From the NCBI GenBank assembly GCA_023265925.1, contig JAHFSD010000005.1, positions 1-42,324 of the forward strand: a stretch of 42,324 nt of DNA. Direction: 5' to 3'. The stretch comes from an archaeon (GTDB lineage Archaea > Nanobdellota > Nanobdellia > Woesearchaeales > GW2011-AR9). Positions 6,855 to 13,444 of this stretch are shown piece by piece (position 1 is the stretch's first letter; each line of letters opens with the position of its first letter). The notes beneath the pieces were generated by a model. The model saw nothing but the letters and a program-made list of their open reading frames with translations. It had not been told where the DNA came from and ran no database searches. Made by a program: the position numbers and the translations under genes.

Positions 6855-7271
6855 TTAAACCTTACGTGGAAGGAGAGGAATCCTGGTAATGCCAGGTATC
6901 TTATCAAAATCGGGATCTTCGCTGATGATTTCTCGTTCCTTTTCCCGATGCATCGTGGCGAGGTGAATGGCATCACGAGGTTTCAGATTAAGATGTTTCA
7001 TCAGATGATGAGCTTCAGTGATTACTTCACGAGTGGCATCGACTAACGATAGGTGGGGTAAAGAAAGAAATAATTCGCCGGCCCAGTGCCCTTTTTCTTT
7101 ATCCAGTAATTTTTTTCGGACACCCCATACCACTTCATCATAGGTTAATACCGAAGTACACGCCTCTCGCTGCCCCTTAATGATGGATTTAACGACAGTA
7201 CGGGCAGCATCTCCCACTTCTCCTTCTTCGGAAGCAGCGAAAATAAACACGTTGGCATCGATATAAGTCAT
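6855..7271 (-). CDS. vapC: PIN-domain ribonuclease toxin, VapC-like
   Basis: A 138-residue PIN nuclease expected to cleave RNA. The acidic site is visible: Asp5 in TYIDANVF, Glu46 in TYDEVVWG, Asp100 in KPRDAIHLAT, and Asp119/Asp121 in SEDPDFD. Its ATG overlaps the stop of the AbrB-type antitoxin gene by four bases. Family and pairing are clear; the RNA target is unknown. Confidence 0.88.
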   Translation of the reverse strand: MTYIDANVFIFAASEEGEVGDAARTVVKSIIKGQREACTSVLTYDEVVWGVRKKLLDKEKGHWAGELFLSLPHLSLVDATREVITEAHHLMKHLNLKPRDAIHLATMHREKEREIISEDPDFDKIPGITRIPLLPRKV

Positions 7272-7531
7272 AGTAAACCGCTCCGGTGCATTCGCTCTTC
7301 ATACTCTTCTTCAATCCCATGGAGCAGATCAAAAGTAGCTTTTTTTTTGCTGCTGCGAGCTAGGCGAGCGAACTCCTCGACAATATCGACATACGGTTTC
7401 TGAAGAAGTATTCCTTCACCTACATCCTGGAGTGTAACTTCAGTTTTGGGATCAAGCCCATACTCTTCCCGAAATACTTTGGGAATGACAATCTGTCCTT
7501 TTTGTCCTATTTTCATTTTGAATGCCACCAT
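7268..7531 (-). CDS. vapB: AbrB/SpoVT-type antitoxin, VapB-like
   Basis: An 87-residue protein with an N-terminal swapped-hairpin DNA-binding domain (KIGQKGQIVIPKVFREEYGLDP) and a helical tail (VEEFARLARSSKKK to EEYEERMH) suited to binding the toxin. It precedes vapC with an ATGA overlap. A palindrome at 7558-7570 lies between its TATA box and the predicted transcription start, as expected for autoregulation. Confidence 0.87.
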   Translation of the reverse strand: MVAFKMKIGQKGQIVIPKVFREEYGLDPKTEVTLQDVGEGILLQKPYVDIVEEFARLARSSKKKATFDLLHGIEEEYEERMHRSGLL

Positions 7532-7557
7532 TTTCGTACAGTAAGTATAACTTTTTC

Positions 7558-7570
7558 CTACTTAAAGTAG
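7558..7570. promoter_or_regulatory. palindrome in the vapBC promoter, candidate operator
   Basis: CTACTT-A-AAGTAG is a perfect 13-base palindrome just downstream of the TATA box. Occupancy by VapB or the VapBC complex would block initiation. Confidence 0.55.
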
Positions 7571-7576
7571 TGCCCC

Positions 7577-7585
7577 TATATAAAC
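7577..7585 (-). promoter_or_regulatory. TATA-like box of vapBC
   Basis: GTTTATATA, read leftward, begins two bases past the stop codon of the VIT gene. Its expected start site near 7555 gives a leader of about 24 bases before vapB. Confidence 0.55.
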
Positions 7586-7586
7586 T

Positions 7587-8123
7587 TTACCCGAACAAAT
7601 TCCCAATCCCATATCCAACCAGCGCGGCAATGCCGCCTACGAGCACCATCTCTATCCCTGAACGAAGCCAATTCCGCAGTGTATATTTCGTCTTCACTGC
7701 TCCCAGAATAAATAACCCCAACAGTGTAATGACAATCGCCGGAACAATCCCCTGCTGCGCTTTCCAGATCAGAAAGACCGCCAGCGGAATGGCTGCCCCC
7801 ACAATCACTGCTAACCCCATGATCAGGGAAGAAGTAAGCGGATTTTTATGCCGAGAATATTCTTTCCCATACTTCCTTTCTTTCTTCCGCACGGCAAAAT
7901 ATTCCTTTTCCGACTTGACTGACAAATAATTCCCGGCAAACATCGAGATCGCTTGCGCGGCCATAGTGGCTATCCCTGCCAGCACAATCAGCGTGTTTGG
8001 TGCCAAGGCTTGCGCCATGCCCACGACCACACCAAGGTTGCCAATCGCACCATCCTCTACCCCAAAGATGATTTCGCGCAGGTTGCTGCCAACTTCGGAC
8101 TCAGGAATGTTTACTTTTCTCAT
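7587..8123 (-). CDS. VIT1/CCC1-family membrane transporter
   Basis: A 178-residue membrane protein with about five hydrophobic segments. The N-terminal REIIFGVEDGAIGNLGVVVGMAQA matches the metal-entry helix of VIT1/CCC1 iron-manganese transporters. MAAQAISMFAGNYLSVKSEKEY follows, then a charged cytosolic stretch (residues 70-95) that in the family binds metal. The expected role is Fe(II)/Mn(II) export. It starts 12 bases after the Cys-rich lipoprotein gene and is the last gene of the leftward ubiB cluster. Confidence 0.85.
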   Translation of the reverse strand: MRKVNIPESEVGSNLREIIFGVEDGAIGNLGVVVGMAQALAPNTLIVLAGIATMAAQAISMFAGNYLSVKSEKEYFAVRKKERKYGKEYSRHKNPLTSSLIMGLAVIVGAAIPLAVFLIWKAQQGIVPAIVITLLGLFILGAVKTKYTLRNWLRSGIEMVLVGGIAALVGYGIGNLFG

Positions 8124-8135
8124 TTCATCATCACT

Positions 8136-8414
8136 TCATTTCAGCACCGTTTTACACCTGCCATTCCCACACTTGATTTCTCCCTGCCCGCAATCTATCG
8201 TGCCGGGAACACATTCCTGCGTGCACAAGATGCCTTTACAGTTGGGTGTAAAATCCTTGTTCACCGCATCATTCGGATGGCAACAGGTGGAAGGGAGACA
8301 GTCACTGTCCTGCGTGCATTGTTTCTCTGCTGGAATTTGCTGGGGAGCACATGCTGCCAGGAGCAACAGCAGCAGCCCCAATATTCCGGGCAAAAAAAAT
8401 GTTTTCTTGGGCAT
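8136..8414 (-). CDS. small Cys-rich lipoprotein
   Basis: Residues 1-21 are a signal peptide ending in a lipobox (LLAAC), so the mature protein is probably lipid-anchored outside. About 70 residues follow with paired cysteines (CTQDSDCLPSTCC, then CKGILCTQEC, CGQGEIKCGNGRC), consistent with a compact disulfide-bonded domain of the eight-cysteine-cluster type. Lies six bases after the phasin-like gene. A related Cys pattern recurs in the lipoprotein at 24446-25078. Function unknown. Confidence 0.75.
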   Translation of the reverse strand: MPKKTFFLPGILGLLLLLLAACAPQQIPAEKQCTQDSDCLPSTCCHPNDAVNKDFTPNCKGILCTQECVPGTIDCGQGEIKCGNGRCKTVLK

Positions 8415-8420
8415 TTGTTC

Positions 8421-8768
8421 TCACCGTCTGATCTTTGATTTCATTTTACTCCACACCCCTTCTTCCTTCCTCCGTAATTTACCCAGCCTTCCTTTCAGCA
8501 CCTTTTTGAGGGCCGTCAACTCTGTCTTCCGGGCAATTCCCGTCCTGACGATGGCTGCCTCAAAATACTTGTCTGCCACTTTCAGCACTTCCCTGCTGGC
8601 CTGCCTGGAATTCCGGACCAATTCCCGTGCCAGCTTCCTGCTCTCCTCGTCATTCAGGTGCAGTTCCCGCCGGGCAGTAGCCGCTACTTTTTTAGCCTGC
8701 TCAATGCTCAGCAGCCCTAACCCGTATCCGGTCTTTATCGCTTTCTTAATGGTTTGTTCCATGGTCAA
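8421..8768 (-). CDS. phasin-like helical protein (COG3937-type)
   Basis: A 115-residue, highly charged, entirely helical protein. The N-terminal IKTGYGLGLLSIEQAKKVA followed by SRKLARELVRNSR resembles the PhaF/phasin-like partner often found next to ubiB in bacteria. Its start overlaps the end of ubiB by 23 bases. No polyhydroxyalkanoate genes are present, so a storage-granule role is unlikely; function remains unknown. Confidence 0.65.
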   Translation of the reverse strand: MTMEQTIKKAIKTGYGLGLLSIEQAKKVAATARRELHLNDEESRKLARELVRNSRQASREVLKVADKYFEAAIVRTGIARKTELTALKKVLKGRLGKLRRKEEGVWSKMKSKIRR

Positions 8769-10440
8769 TCACCTTCCTTGGTTGTTGGGATAAAGAAAAT
8801 AGTACGAGAAGCAAGGCGACAAAGAAGAGCACTAAACTTATCGGCACTCCCCACAGTTTGGTTCTTCCTTCCACATAAAAGAATACGGCTGAGACAATCA
8901 TAAAGAGCCCCGCCAGGTACCCAAACATTTTCTTCCGCGACAGCCATTCCCATTCCCGCTCCAGTTCCTGTAATTGCTCAATTTCCAGCTGGTGGGGTGG
9001 CTCAGGCTGCTCCAGCCTCTTCACGAGACGGTGCAGATGTTCCGGCAGGTCAGCGAGCAATTCCCGCTGGCTCCAGACGGTTTTAAGCGCCTTCGTGGCC
9101 AGCGTGTGCGGCGCATAACGCTGTTTCAGGTATTTCTGGGAAAACAGTTGCAGCCCGTCCCTGACTTTAAAATGCGGATGTAATTTTAAGCCTAACCCTT
9201 CGGCCTGATAGACTGCCTTGGCCATCAGGACATGATTCGTGTCAAACACGATGCCGTATCTTGCCCCTAATGCCATGATCTGGTACAAGGCCGAGCCGAT
9301 GCTTCGTTCGCCGATGCTGGAAAGATAGGTTTCCTCCAGTATGGGCAACGCTTCCTGCTTAAAATCATCAACCATTGCTTTGGAGGTATCACGAGCCAGA
9401 GAGATGATGATTTCTAAACTTTTTTCCGCATCTTTCTCGTCCAGCGAGCGGATGAAACGGATGATTTTCTGCCGGTCTGCTTGGGTAAGCTCGCCCATGA
9501 GGCCATAGTCGAGAAAGACAAGTTTGCCATTCTGCTGCACAAAAATATTAGCCGGATGCGGGTCGGCATGGAAAAAGCCGTACAGCAACGCCTGCTCTAA
9601 GATAGCGGTAAAGTAGATCAAGGCAATTTTTTCCCGGTTGAGGCGGAATTCCCGCAGCCTGGCAACGTCGTCAATCTTAATGCCTTCCACGAATTCCATG
9701 GTCAGCACCTGCCTGGAAGAAAAAGCGGGGTAAATGAGCGGGACTTTGACATTTTTATTATTTTTCATCTCGGCTTTGAGACGTTGCGCGCTTCTGGCTT
9801 CCACTTCAAAATTCAGCTCTTTCCTGGTCCATACGGCAAATTCCCGGACGATGGCGACCGGCCGATAGGGACGAATTTGGGGAAAGTGCCGCTCGACCGT
9901 TTCGGCCAGGTGAAACAAGATGTCAAGATCCGTATCAATTGTTTTTTTGATATCAGGACGCTGGACTTTGACGGCAACAATCTTTCCCGACTTCAGCACC
10001 GCTTTATGAACCTGGGCGATGGACGCGGACGCTATTGGTTTCCGTTCAAACTGCCTGAATACTTTACGGATTGGTTTATGAAGCTCTTCCTCAATGATTT
10101 TTTTAGCCTGCTCGTAATGGAACGGCGGTACCTGATCCTGTAACTTTTCCAATTCCCTGCCCATTTCTGCCGGCACTAAATCGGGCCGGAGCGAAAGAAG
10201 CTGCCCCAGCTTGACAAAGGTCGGGCCCAGACGTTCAAAGGCATGCCGCAGGTGCAGGGCCAGCGCTTCCTGGTCAGTAAGAGGCGGAGGCGGAGAAACG
10301 CTCAGGCGTTTACGGAACGGCAGATGTTTCCGCAGCTTGGTCTTGAGAATGTAATGCCCTAAACCCTCTTCAAAGAAGACCAGCAGGATTTTTTCTAGCC
10401 GGCCGATGTCGTTCACATCATTCCGTAAGTGCTGGAACAT
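8746..10440 (-). CDS. ubiB: ABC1/AarF/UbiB-family atypical kinase with two C-terminal membrane helices
   Basis: A 564-residue protein-kinase-like ATPase linked in other organisms to isoprenoid quinone or lipid metabolism. Visible motifs are the KxGQ helix (FVKLGQLLSLRPDLVP, Lys77), the Ala-rich loop ASAS at 137-140, catalytic Lys158 (VAVKVQRP), HADPHPAN at 291-298 and the DYG metal site at 311-313. Two hydrophobic segments near residues 505-550 anchor the C-terminus. GAGGTCCCC before the ATG and a TATA box at 10476 support the start. No quinone genes are nearby, so the substrate is open. Confidence 0.92.
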   Translation of the reverse strand: MFQHLRNDVNDIGRLEKILLVFFEEGLGHYILKTKLRKHLPFRKRLSVSPPPPLTDQEALALHLRHAFERLGPTFVKLGQLLSLRPDLVPAEMGRELEKLQDQVPPFHYEQAKKIIEEELHKPIRKVFRQFERKPIASASIAQVHKAVLKSGKIVAVKVQRPDIKKTIDTDLDILFHLAETVERHFPQIRPYRPVAIVREFAVWTRKELNFEVEARSAQRLKAEMKNNKNVKVPLIYPAFSSRQVLTMEFVEGIKIDDVARLREFRLNREKIALIYFTAILEQALLYGFFHADPHPANIFVQQNGKLVFLDYGLMGELTQADRQKIIRFIRSLDEKDAEKSLEIIISLARDTSKAMVDDFKQEALPILEETYLSSIGERSIGSALYQIMALGARYGIVFDTNHVLMAKAVYQAEGLGLKLHPHFKVRDGLQLFSQKYLKQRYAPHTLATKALKTVWSQRELLADLPEHLHRLVKRLEQPEPPHQLEIEQLQELEREWEWLSRKKMFGYLAGLFMIVSAVFFYVEGRTKLWGVPISLVLFFVALLLVLFSLSQQPRKVIDHGTNH

Positions 10441-10475
10441 GGGGACCTCTTTTTCCCAGAAATAAGCGGAATAAA

Positions 10476-10485
10476 GTATATAAGG
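10476..10485 (-). promoter_or_regulatory. TATA-like box of the ubiB cluster
   Basis: CCTTATATAC, read leftward, is about 40 bases before the ubiB ATG, predicting a leader of about 14 bases that includes a GAGGT ribosome binding site. Confidence 0.5.
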
Positions 10486-10561
10486 CTTTTGCCGGATATT
10501 TTTACTTAGGAGTATAGTAGAGAACTATTCCAGTACGACCTACAGCCTTGTCCCAAAATCT

Positions 10562-10571
10562 CTCTCGAGAG
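10562..10571. terminator. possible termination hairpin after the eS17 gene
   Basis: The perfect palindrome CTCTCGAGAG begins a few bases beyond the eS17 stop and is followed, reading leftward, by AGATTTTG. The stem is short and has no loop, so this is tentative. Confidence 0.25.
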
Positions 10572-10574
10572 CTG

Positions 10575-10796
10575 CTAGGTCACCGTGCCCTTGAACAGGA
10601 CTTCATCCCGGCTTTCCTTCTTCTTCAGCCGGGTCATGTAGCCGGCAATGATGTTGCGCTGCTTCTTGCTGGACGCACCCAGATGCTGGGCAGTAATGGC
10701 CTTGTTCTGAAGGAATTCCGTCGTGAACTTGGTCCCGTATTTCTTGTACAGTTCAATCGTCTTGCGTTTGAGCAAGGTGGTTTTAATGCGGCCCAT
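10575..10796 (-). CDS. rps17e: small-subunit ribosomal protein eS17
   Basis: A 73-residue basic protein matching archaeal eS17. It starts GRIKTTLLKRKTIELYKKYG, continues FTTEFLQNKA and has the diagnostic SSKKQRNIIAGYMTRLKKKE. This family occurs only in archaea and eukaryotes, so it is strong evidence for the domain of the host. A TATA box about 26 bases upstream predicts a leaderless mRNA. It heads a leftward set that continues with ubiB, which has its own promoter. Confidence 0.9.
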   Translation of the reverse strand: MGRIKTTLLKRKTIELYKKYGTKFTTEFLQNKAITAQHLGASSKKQRNIIAGYMTRLKKKESRDEVLFKGTVT

Positions 10797-10818
10797 TTTA
10801 CCATCCAGAAGGGCACTG

Positions 10819-10828
10819 TTTTATAAAC
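10819..10828 (-). promoter_or_regulatory. TATA-like box of rps17e
   Basis: GTTTATAAAA read leftward, centred about 27 bases before the ATG at 10796. Confidence 0.55.
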
Positions 10829-10855
10829 TTTTCTTCTCTCAGAGACATTCTGATT

Positions 10856-10919
10856 AGCCCGTGATTTCTGACAAAAAAAATACTTCTTATGAGCGTAACG
10901 CAGCGAAAAATCACGGGCT
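10856..10919. repeat. inverted repeat at the left boundary of the A/B locus
   Basis: AGCCCGTGATTT at 10856-10867 is the exact reverse complement of AAATCACGGGCT at 10908-10919, with a 40-base spacer containing an A-run and GCGTAACGCAGCG. It touches the stop of the decayed B tail. It could be a transcription terminator between rps17e and the locus, or a palindromic insertion. Confidence 0.55.
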
Positions 10920-11196
10920 CAGTGTATTGTCTCGGTAGGATCGTCACCAGTCATACATTTGTCAACTGAACCAGAATATGTTCCACAATATCCTCCAGCA
11001 CCAGTTCCTTCCTGGCATATTAGAACTGTTCTACCACCAACTTCATCTCCGGGTGGGGCGGGATCTGGTGACGGCCCTTTCGTTCCCGGTGCTAAACCAA
11101 TTGGTTCCTTGACCAGCTTCTGCATTTGAGCCTGATCCAGGCAATTAGCCAATGCCTCGACTTTCTGTGCCTAGGCGGAGCATTCATCTGCCTCCC
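10919..11196 (-). pseudogene. decayed C-terminal copy 1 of surface protein B
   Basis: Read leftward it encodes E-DECSA, a TAG stop, then AQKVEALANCLDQAQMQKLV, PIGLAPGTKGPSPDPAPPG and GGAGGY-like sequence. This matches residues about 617-700 of the intact protein at 13402-15621 almost residue for residue. The in-frame TAG, the missing front 600 residues and a diverged end (DDPTETIH instead of DFCDFAQW) mark it as a remnant. An ATG at 11152 could start a 77-residue product but lacks a secretion signal. Confidence 0.75.
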
Positions 11197-11229
11197 CTAT
11201 TCTGCCATTGCGAACAATGAGCCAAAATA

Positions 11230-11239
11230 TTTATATAAA
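11230..11239 (+). promoter_or_regulatory. TATA-like box of gene A1
   Basis: TTTATATAAA is centred about 28 bases before the ATG at 11262. It rules out the in-frame ATG at 11208, which lies upstream of the box. Confidence 0.6.
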
Positions 11240-11261
11240 CTGCACTCCCCCAGTTATCACT

Positions 11262-12221
11262 ATGATGAAAGGATTATCCCTTTCCATGGCTTTAGCAGGA
11301 CTTGTTGGCTTTAGTTACCTTACTGTTCAGCACTGCAGCTATGAAATTCAGCGTTCAGAGGCGGTGGAACCACAGCCAGCACGAGAACATCAATCGGAAG
11401 AAAACGAGCGCAGGCAACATCTTAAAAGAGACCTTTACTGGCGCTACATCAATATGCTTGAAATTGATCTGCCATTTATCAACAGGAAAGATTTAGAAGT
11501 GGAAGGAATATCCAAGAGTTGTGACGAAGAGGAGATAAAGAAGAAACACGCTGAACTGTTGGAATATATAAAGCAAAGAGAGACACTGCTGCCCACTGCT
11601 CAGAATGATGGGCCGATTCACGCCATCTGGGAGTCTACCGACGACCTCATTTGTCTCGACATCAATCTGGCGAATTATAAATATCGGGACAATCCGGAGA
11701 AATACCGGGGACTGATGGAAGATATTGTGGAGCATTATAAACAGTTGGGAAGGTTTGCCGGAGCAGCCCGGATTTATCACCATTTATCAGAATATTACCT
11801 CCATAAAGACACTGAAAAGTCTAAAGAATATATGAAAAAAACCAGGGAATATTTTCGTAAAGATTGGTATGGTGTTGAAGAAGTGATTAAAATAACATCG
11901 CTGGAAGAGCTTGCTGTCCTACGGGATGAAGATCTACAACACGGGAATTATTGGAGCGCCGGTAAGATTGAATGGTATTTGGGAAATAAGGAAAGAGGGA
12001 AAAGTCTCATTATGCAGTCATCAGAATATCAAAGATTGGTAAAAGAATCTAAAATATCTGTTGAAAGAGATGAATATCATGATGCAATACAGGACCTCTG
12101 GGGAGAGTTAATACCTTTCTACAAGGAAATAATGAAAGAGTTATGTGGAAAGAATAAGAAATGCCTCAGGGAGGTACGAACTCATGTTCCTGCCAAGAAC
12201 TATCCTCTGATGATGTTTTAA
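11262..12221 (+). CDS. secreted or anchored helical-repeat protein A1
   Basis: A 319-residue protein. Residues 1-22 (MMKGLSLSMALAGLVGFSYL) are a signal peptide or anchor. The remainder is helical with TPR-like pairs: GRFAGAARIYHHLSEYYLH followed by SKEYMKKTREYF, and GNYWSAGKIEWYLGNKERGKSLI. It is paralogous to A2 (12482-13444); shared landmarks are DINLA, MEDIVEHY-LGR, AGKIEWY-GN and the C-terminal LC-KNKKCLR. The start follows from the promoter position. It converges on a decayed B tail nine bases after its stop. No enzyme motif seen; a scaffold or binding role is a guess. Confidence 0.72.
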   Translation: MMKGLSLSMALAGLVGFSYLTVQHCSYEIQRSEAVEPQPAREHQSEENERRQHLKRDLYWRYINMLEIDLPFINRKDLEVEGISKSCDEEEIKKKHAELLEYIKQRETLLPTAQNDGPIHAIWESTDDLICLDINLANYKYRDNPEKYRGLMEDIVEHYKQLGRFAGAARIYHHLSEYYLHKDTEKSKEYMKKTREYFRKDWYGVEEVIKITSLEELAVLRDEDLQHGNYWSAGKIEWYLGNKERGKSLIMQSSEYQRLVKESKISVERDEYHDAIQDLWGELIPFYKEIMKELCGKNKKCLREVRTHVPAKNYPLMMF

Positions 12222-12229
12222 GTATTCTT

Positions 12230-12428
12230 TTAGTCATTGCCCAAGCCGGGACATCCTGGCTTTTTTCCTTCTTCCGTACTTTCGACTTGCTGGCAGATTT
12301 TTGGCGTTCCCATTCGGCCGCCCAATGCAGACCCACCAAAATCACAGAAATCTCCAATAATACAATCATCTGCTGAATTGAGTTCGATCCGGGCAATCAG
12401 CTAAGGCACCAGTTTTCTGAGACTGGCC
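12230..12428 (-). pseudogene. decayed C-terminal copy 2 of surface protein B
   Basis: Reading leftward, SQKTGALADCPDR matches B residues 624-636. After an internal deletion of about 170 bases and a frame change, NSADDCIIGDFCDF matches from residue 694. A diverged tail rich in Lys and Cys follows and stops at 12230-12232. It lies just past the A1 stop, exactly as the intact B lies past A2. It is broken and has no start. Confidence 0.75.
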
Positions 12429-12445
12429 AAAATTGTTACAAAAAG

Positions 12446-12454
12446 TATTTAAAG
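12446..12454 (+). promoter_or_regulatory. TATA-like box of gene A2
   Basis: TATTTAAAG predicts initiation near 12476, just before the ATG at 12482 and past the in-frame ATG at 12464. Confidence 0.45.
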
Positions 12455-12481
12455 AATCAAAGTATGGGAATAGATGGTGAG

Positions 12482-13444
12482 ATGTTCTTAAATGTAAAAA
12501 CAATGAAAAAAACATCTTTGGCAGCAGGAATAACAGCAATGCTTGGAATCCTCAGCTTCGGATGGCCTTTCTCTGGAAAAAGTTTTGGTGACGTTCCCAG
12601 CCAGTCCACTTCCAGAAAAAACATGACACAGAAAGTACGGGATGAATATATTAACTATGTTAATGGTATCACCACCAAAAAGATAATACCGTATGAAACC
12701 GATAAAATTATTAAGGAACTAGGATGCAACAGGAAGGAATTAGAATATGAACACTGGAGATACCAGACCGTATTAGAAAAGAAGCTCTATGAAAAACTAG
12801 ATAGGGGTCATGGAGCTAGACCTTTTATTAACACCATTGTCGCAATTGATGTCAACTTAGCTCTCTGTTTTTCTAAACCAAAAACGCCAGTGCATCGTGA
12901 ACGAATGGAAGACATTGTTAAGCACTACGAGTCACTTGGCCGTTATGGAAATGCAGGAAGAGTATATTACTACTTATTTGAGCTCTATAAAAACACAGAG
13001 TATCTTGAGAAAGCAAAAGAAAACTTACGAAGAGACCGTCATGGATTTGAAGCCTACCTTAAACTCACGCCACGGGAAGATCTTCCCCGAGTGCGTGACG
13101 AATATTTGGAACAGGAAGATTACTTGCGTGCCGGTAAAATTGAATGGTATTTTGGGAACCGAGAAAAGGGCAGGGAACTTATTGAAAAATCCAAGGAGTT
13201 TCGGGAAGCGATAGAGGATAGCAGAAAAGCAGTACGGGAAAAAGATTACGGATATGCTATCGGCTGTTTATGGAACGGTTATAGAATACCTTTCACTGAG
13301 GAGATAATAAGAGATCTTTGTAAAAATAATAAAGAATGTTTACGAGACTTAGAAAGGTATGGGCCCCGTAAAAACAAAGAATTTTTTACACTTAAATCTT
13401 CTTATTGCAATGGCGGGCAAGGCAGCTTTCCATTTTCGACTTGA
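12482..13444 (+). CDS. secreted or anchored helical-repeat protein A2
   Basis: Paralogue of A1, about 320 residues. The N-terminus has MKKTSLAAGITAMLGILSFGW, a signal peptide or anchor. The body has TPR-like helical pairs (GRYGNAGRVYYYLFELYKN, EYLEKAKENLRRDRHG, DYLRAGKIEWYFGNREKGREL). The start could be 12482, with GGTGA immediately before it, or 12503. The C-terminus extends past the A1 end point and its last 14 codons run antisense over the 3' end of gene B (43-base overlap). Function unknown. Confidence 0.72.
   Translation: MFLNVKTMKKTSLAAGITAMLGILSFGWPFSGKSFGDVPSQSTSRKNMTQKVRDEYINYVNGITTKKIIPYETDKIIKELGCNRKELEYEHWRYQTVLEKKLYEKLDRGHGARPFINTIVAIDVNLALCFSKPKTPVHRERMEDIVKHYESLGRYGNAGRVYYYLFELYKNTEYLEKAKENLRRDRHGFEAYLKLTPREDLPRVRDEYLEQEDYLRAGKIEWYFGNREKGRELIEKSKEFREAIEDSRKAVREKDYGYAIGCLWNGYRIPFTEEIIRDLCKNNKECLRDLERYGPRKNKEFFTLKSSYCNGGQGSFPFST

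Noticed and set aside
10919-11152. An intact 77-residue gene starting at 11152.
   Set aside because: It matches only the C-terminal part of protein B, lacks a secretion signal and is preceded by an in-frame TAG with homologous sequence beyond, so it is a remnant.
11208-11261. Upstream starts for A1 (11208), the winged-helix gene (15551), thymidine kinase (3833), the PKD protein (36665) and the 24446 lipoprotein (24392).
   Set aside because: In each case the extra N-terminus begins upstream of, or overlaps, the TATA box or lacks a ribosome binding site, while the chosen start fits the promoter, ribosome binding site or signal peptide.
12379-12400. GAGTTCGATCC resembling a tRNA T-loop.
   Set aside because: It lies in the second B remnant, where both flanks align with the intact B gene; the motif is created by the deletion junction.
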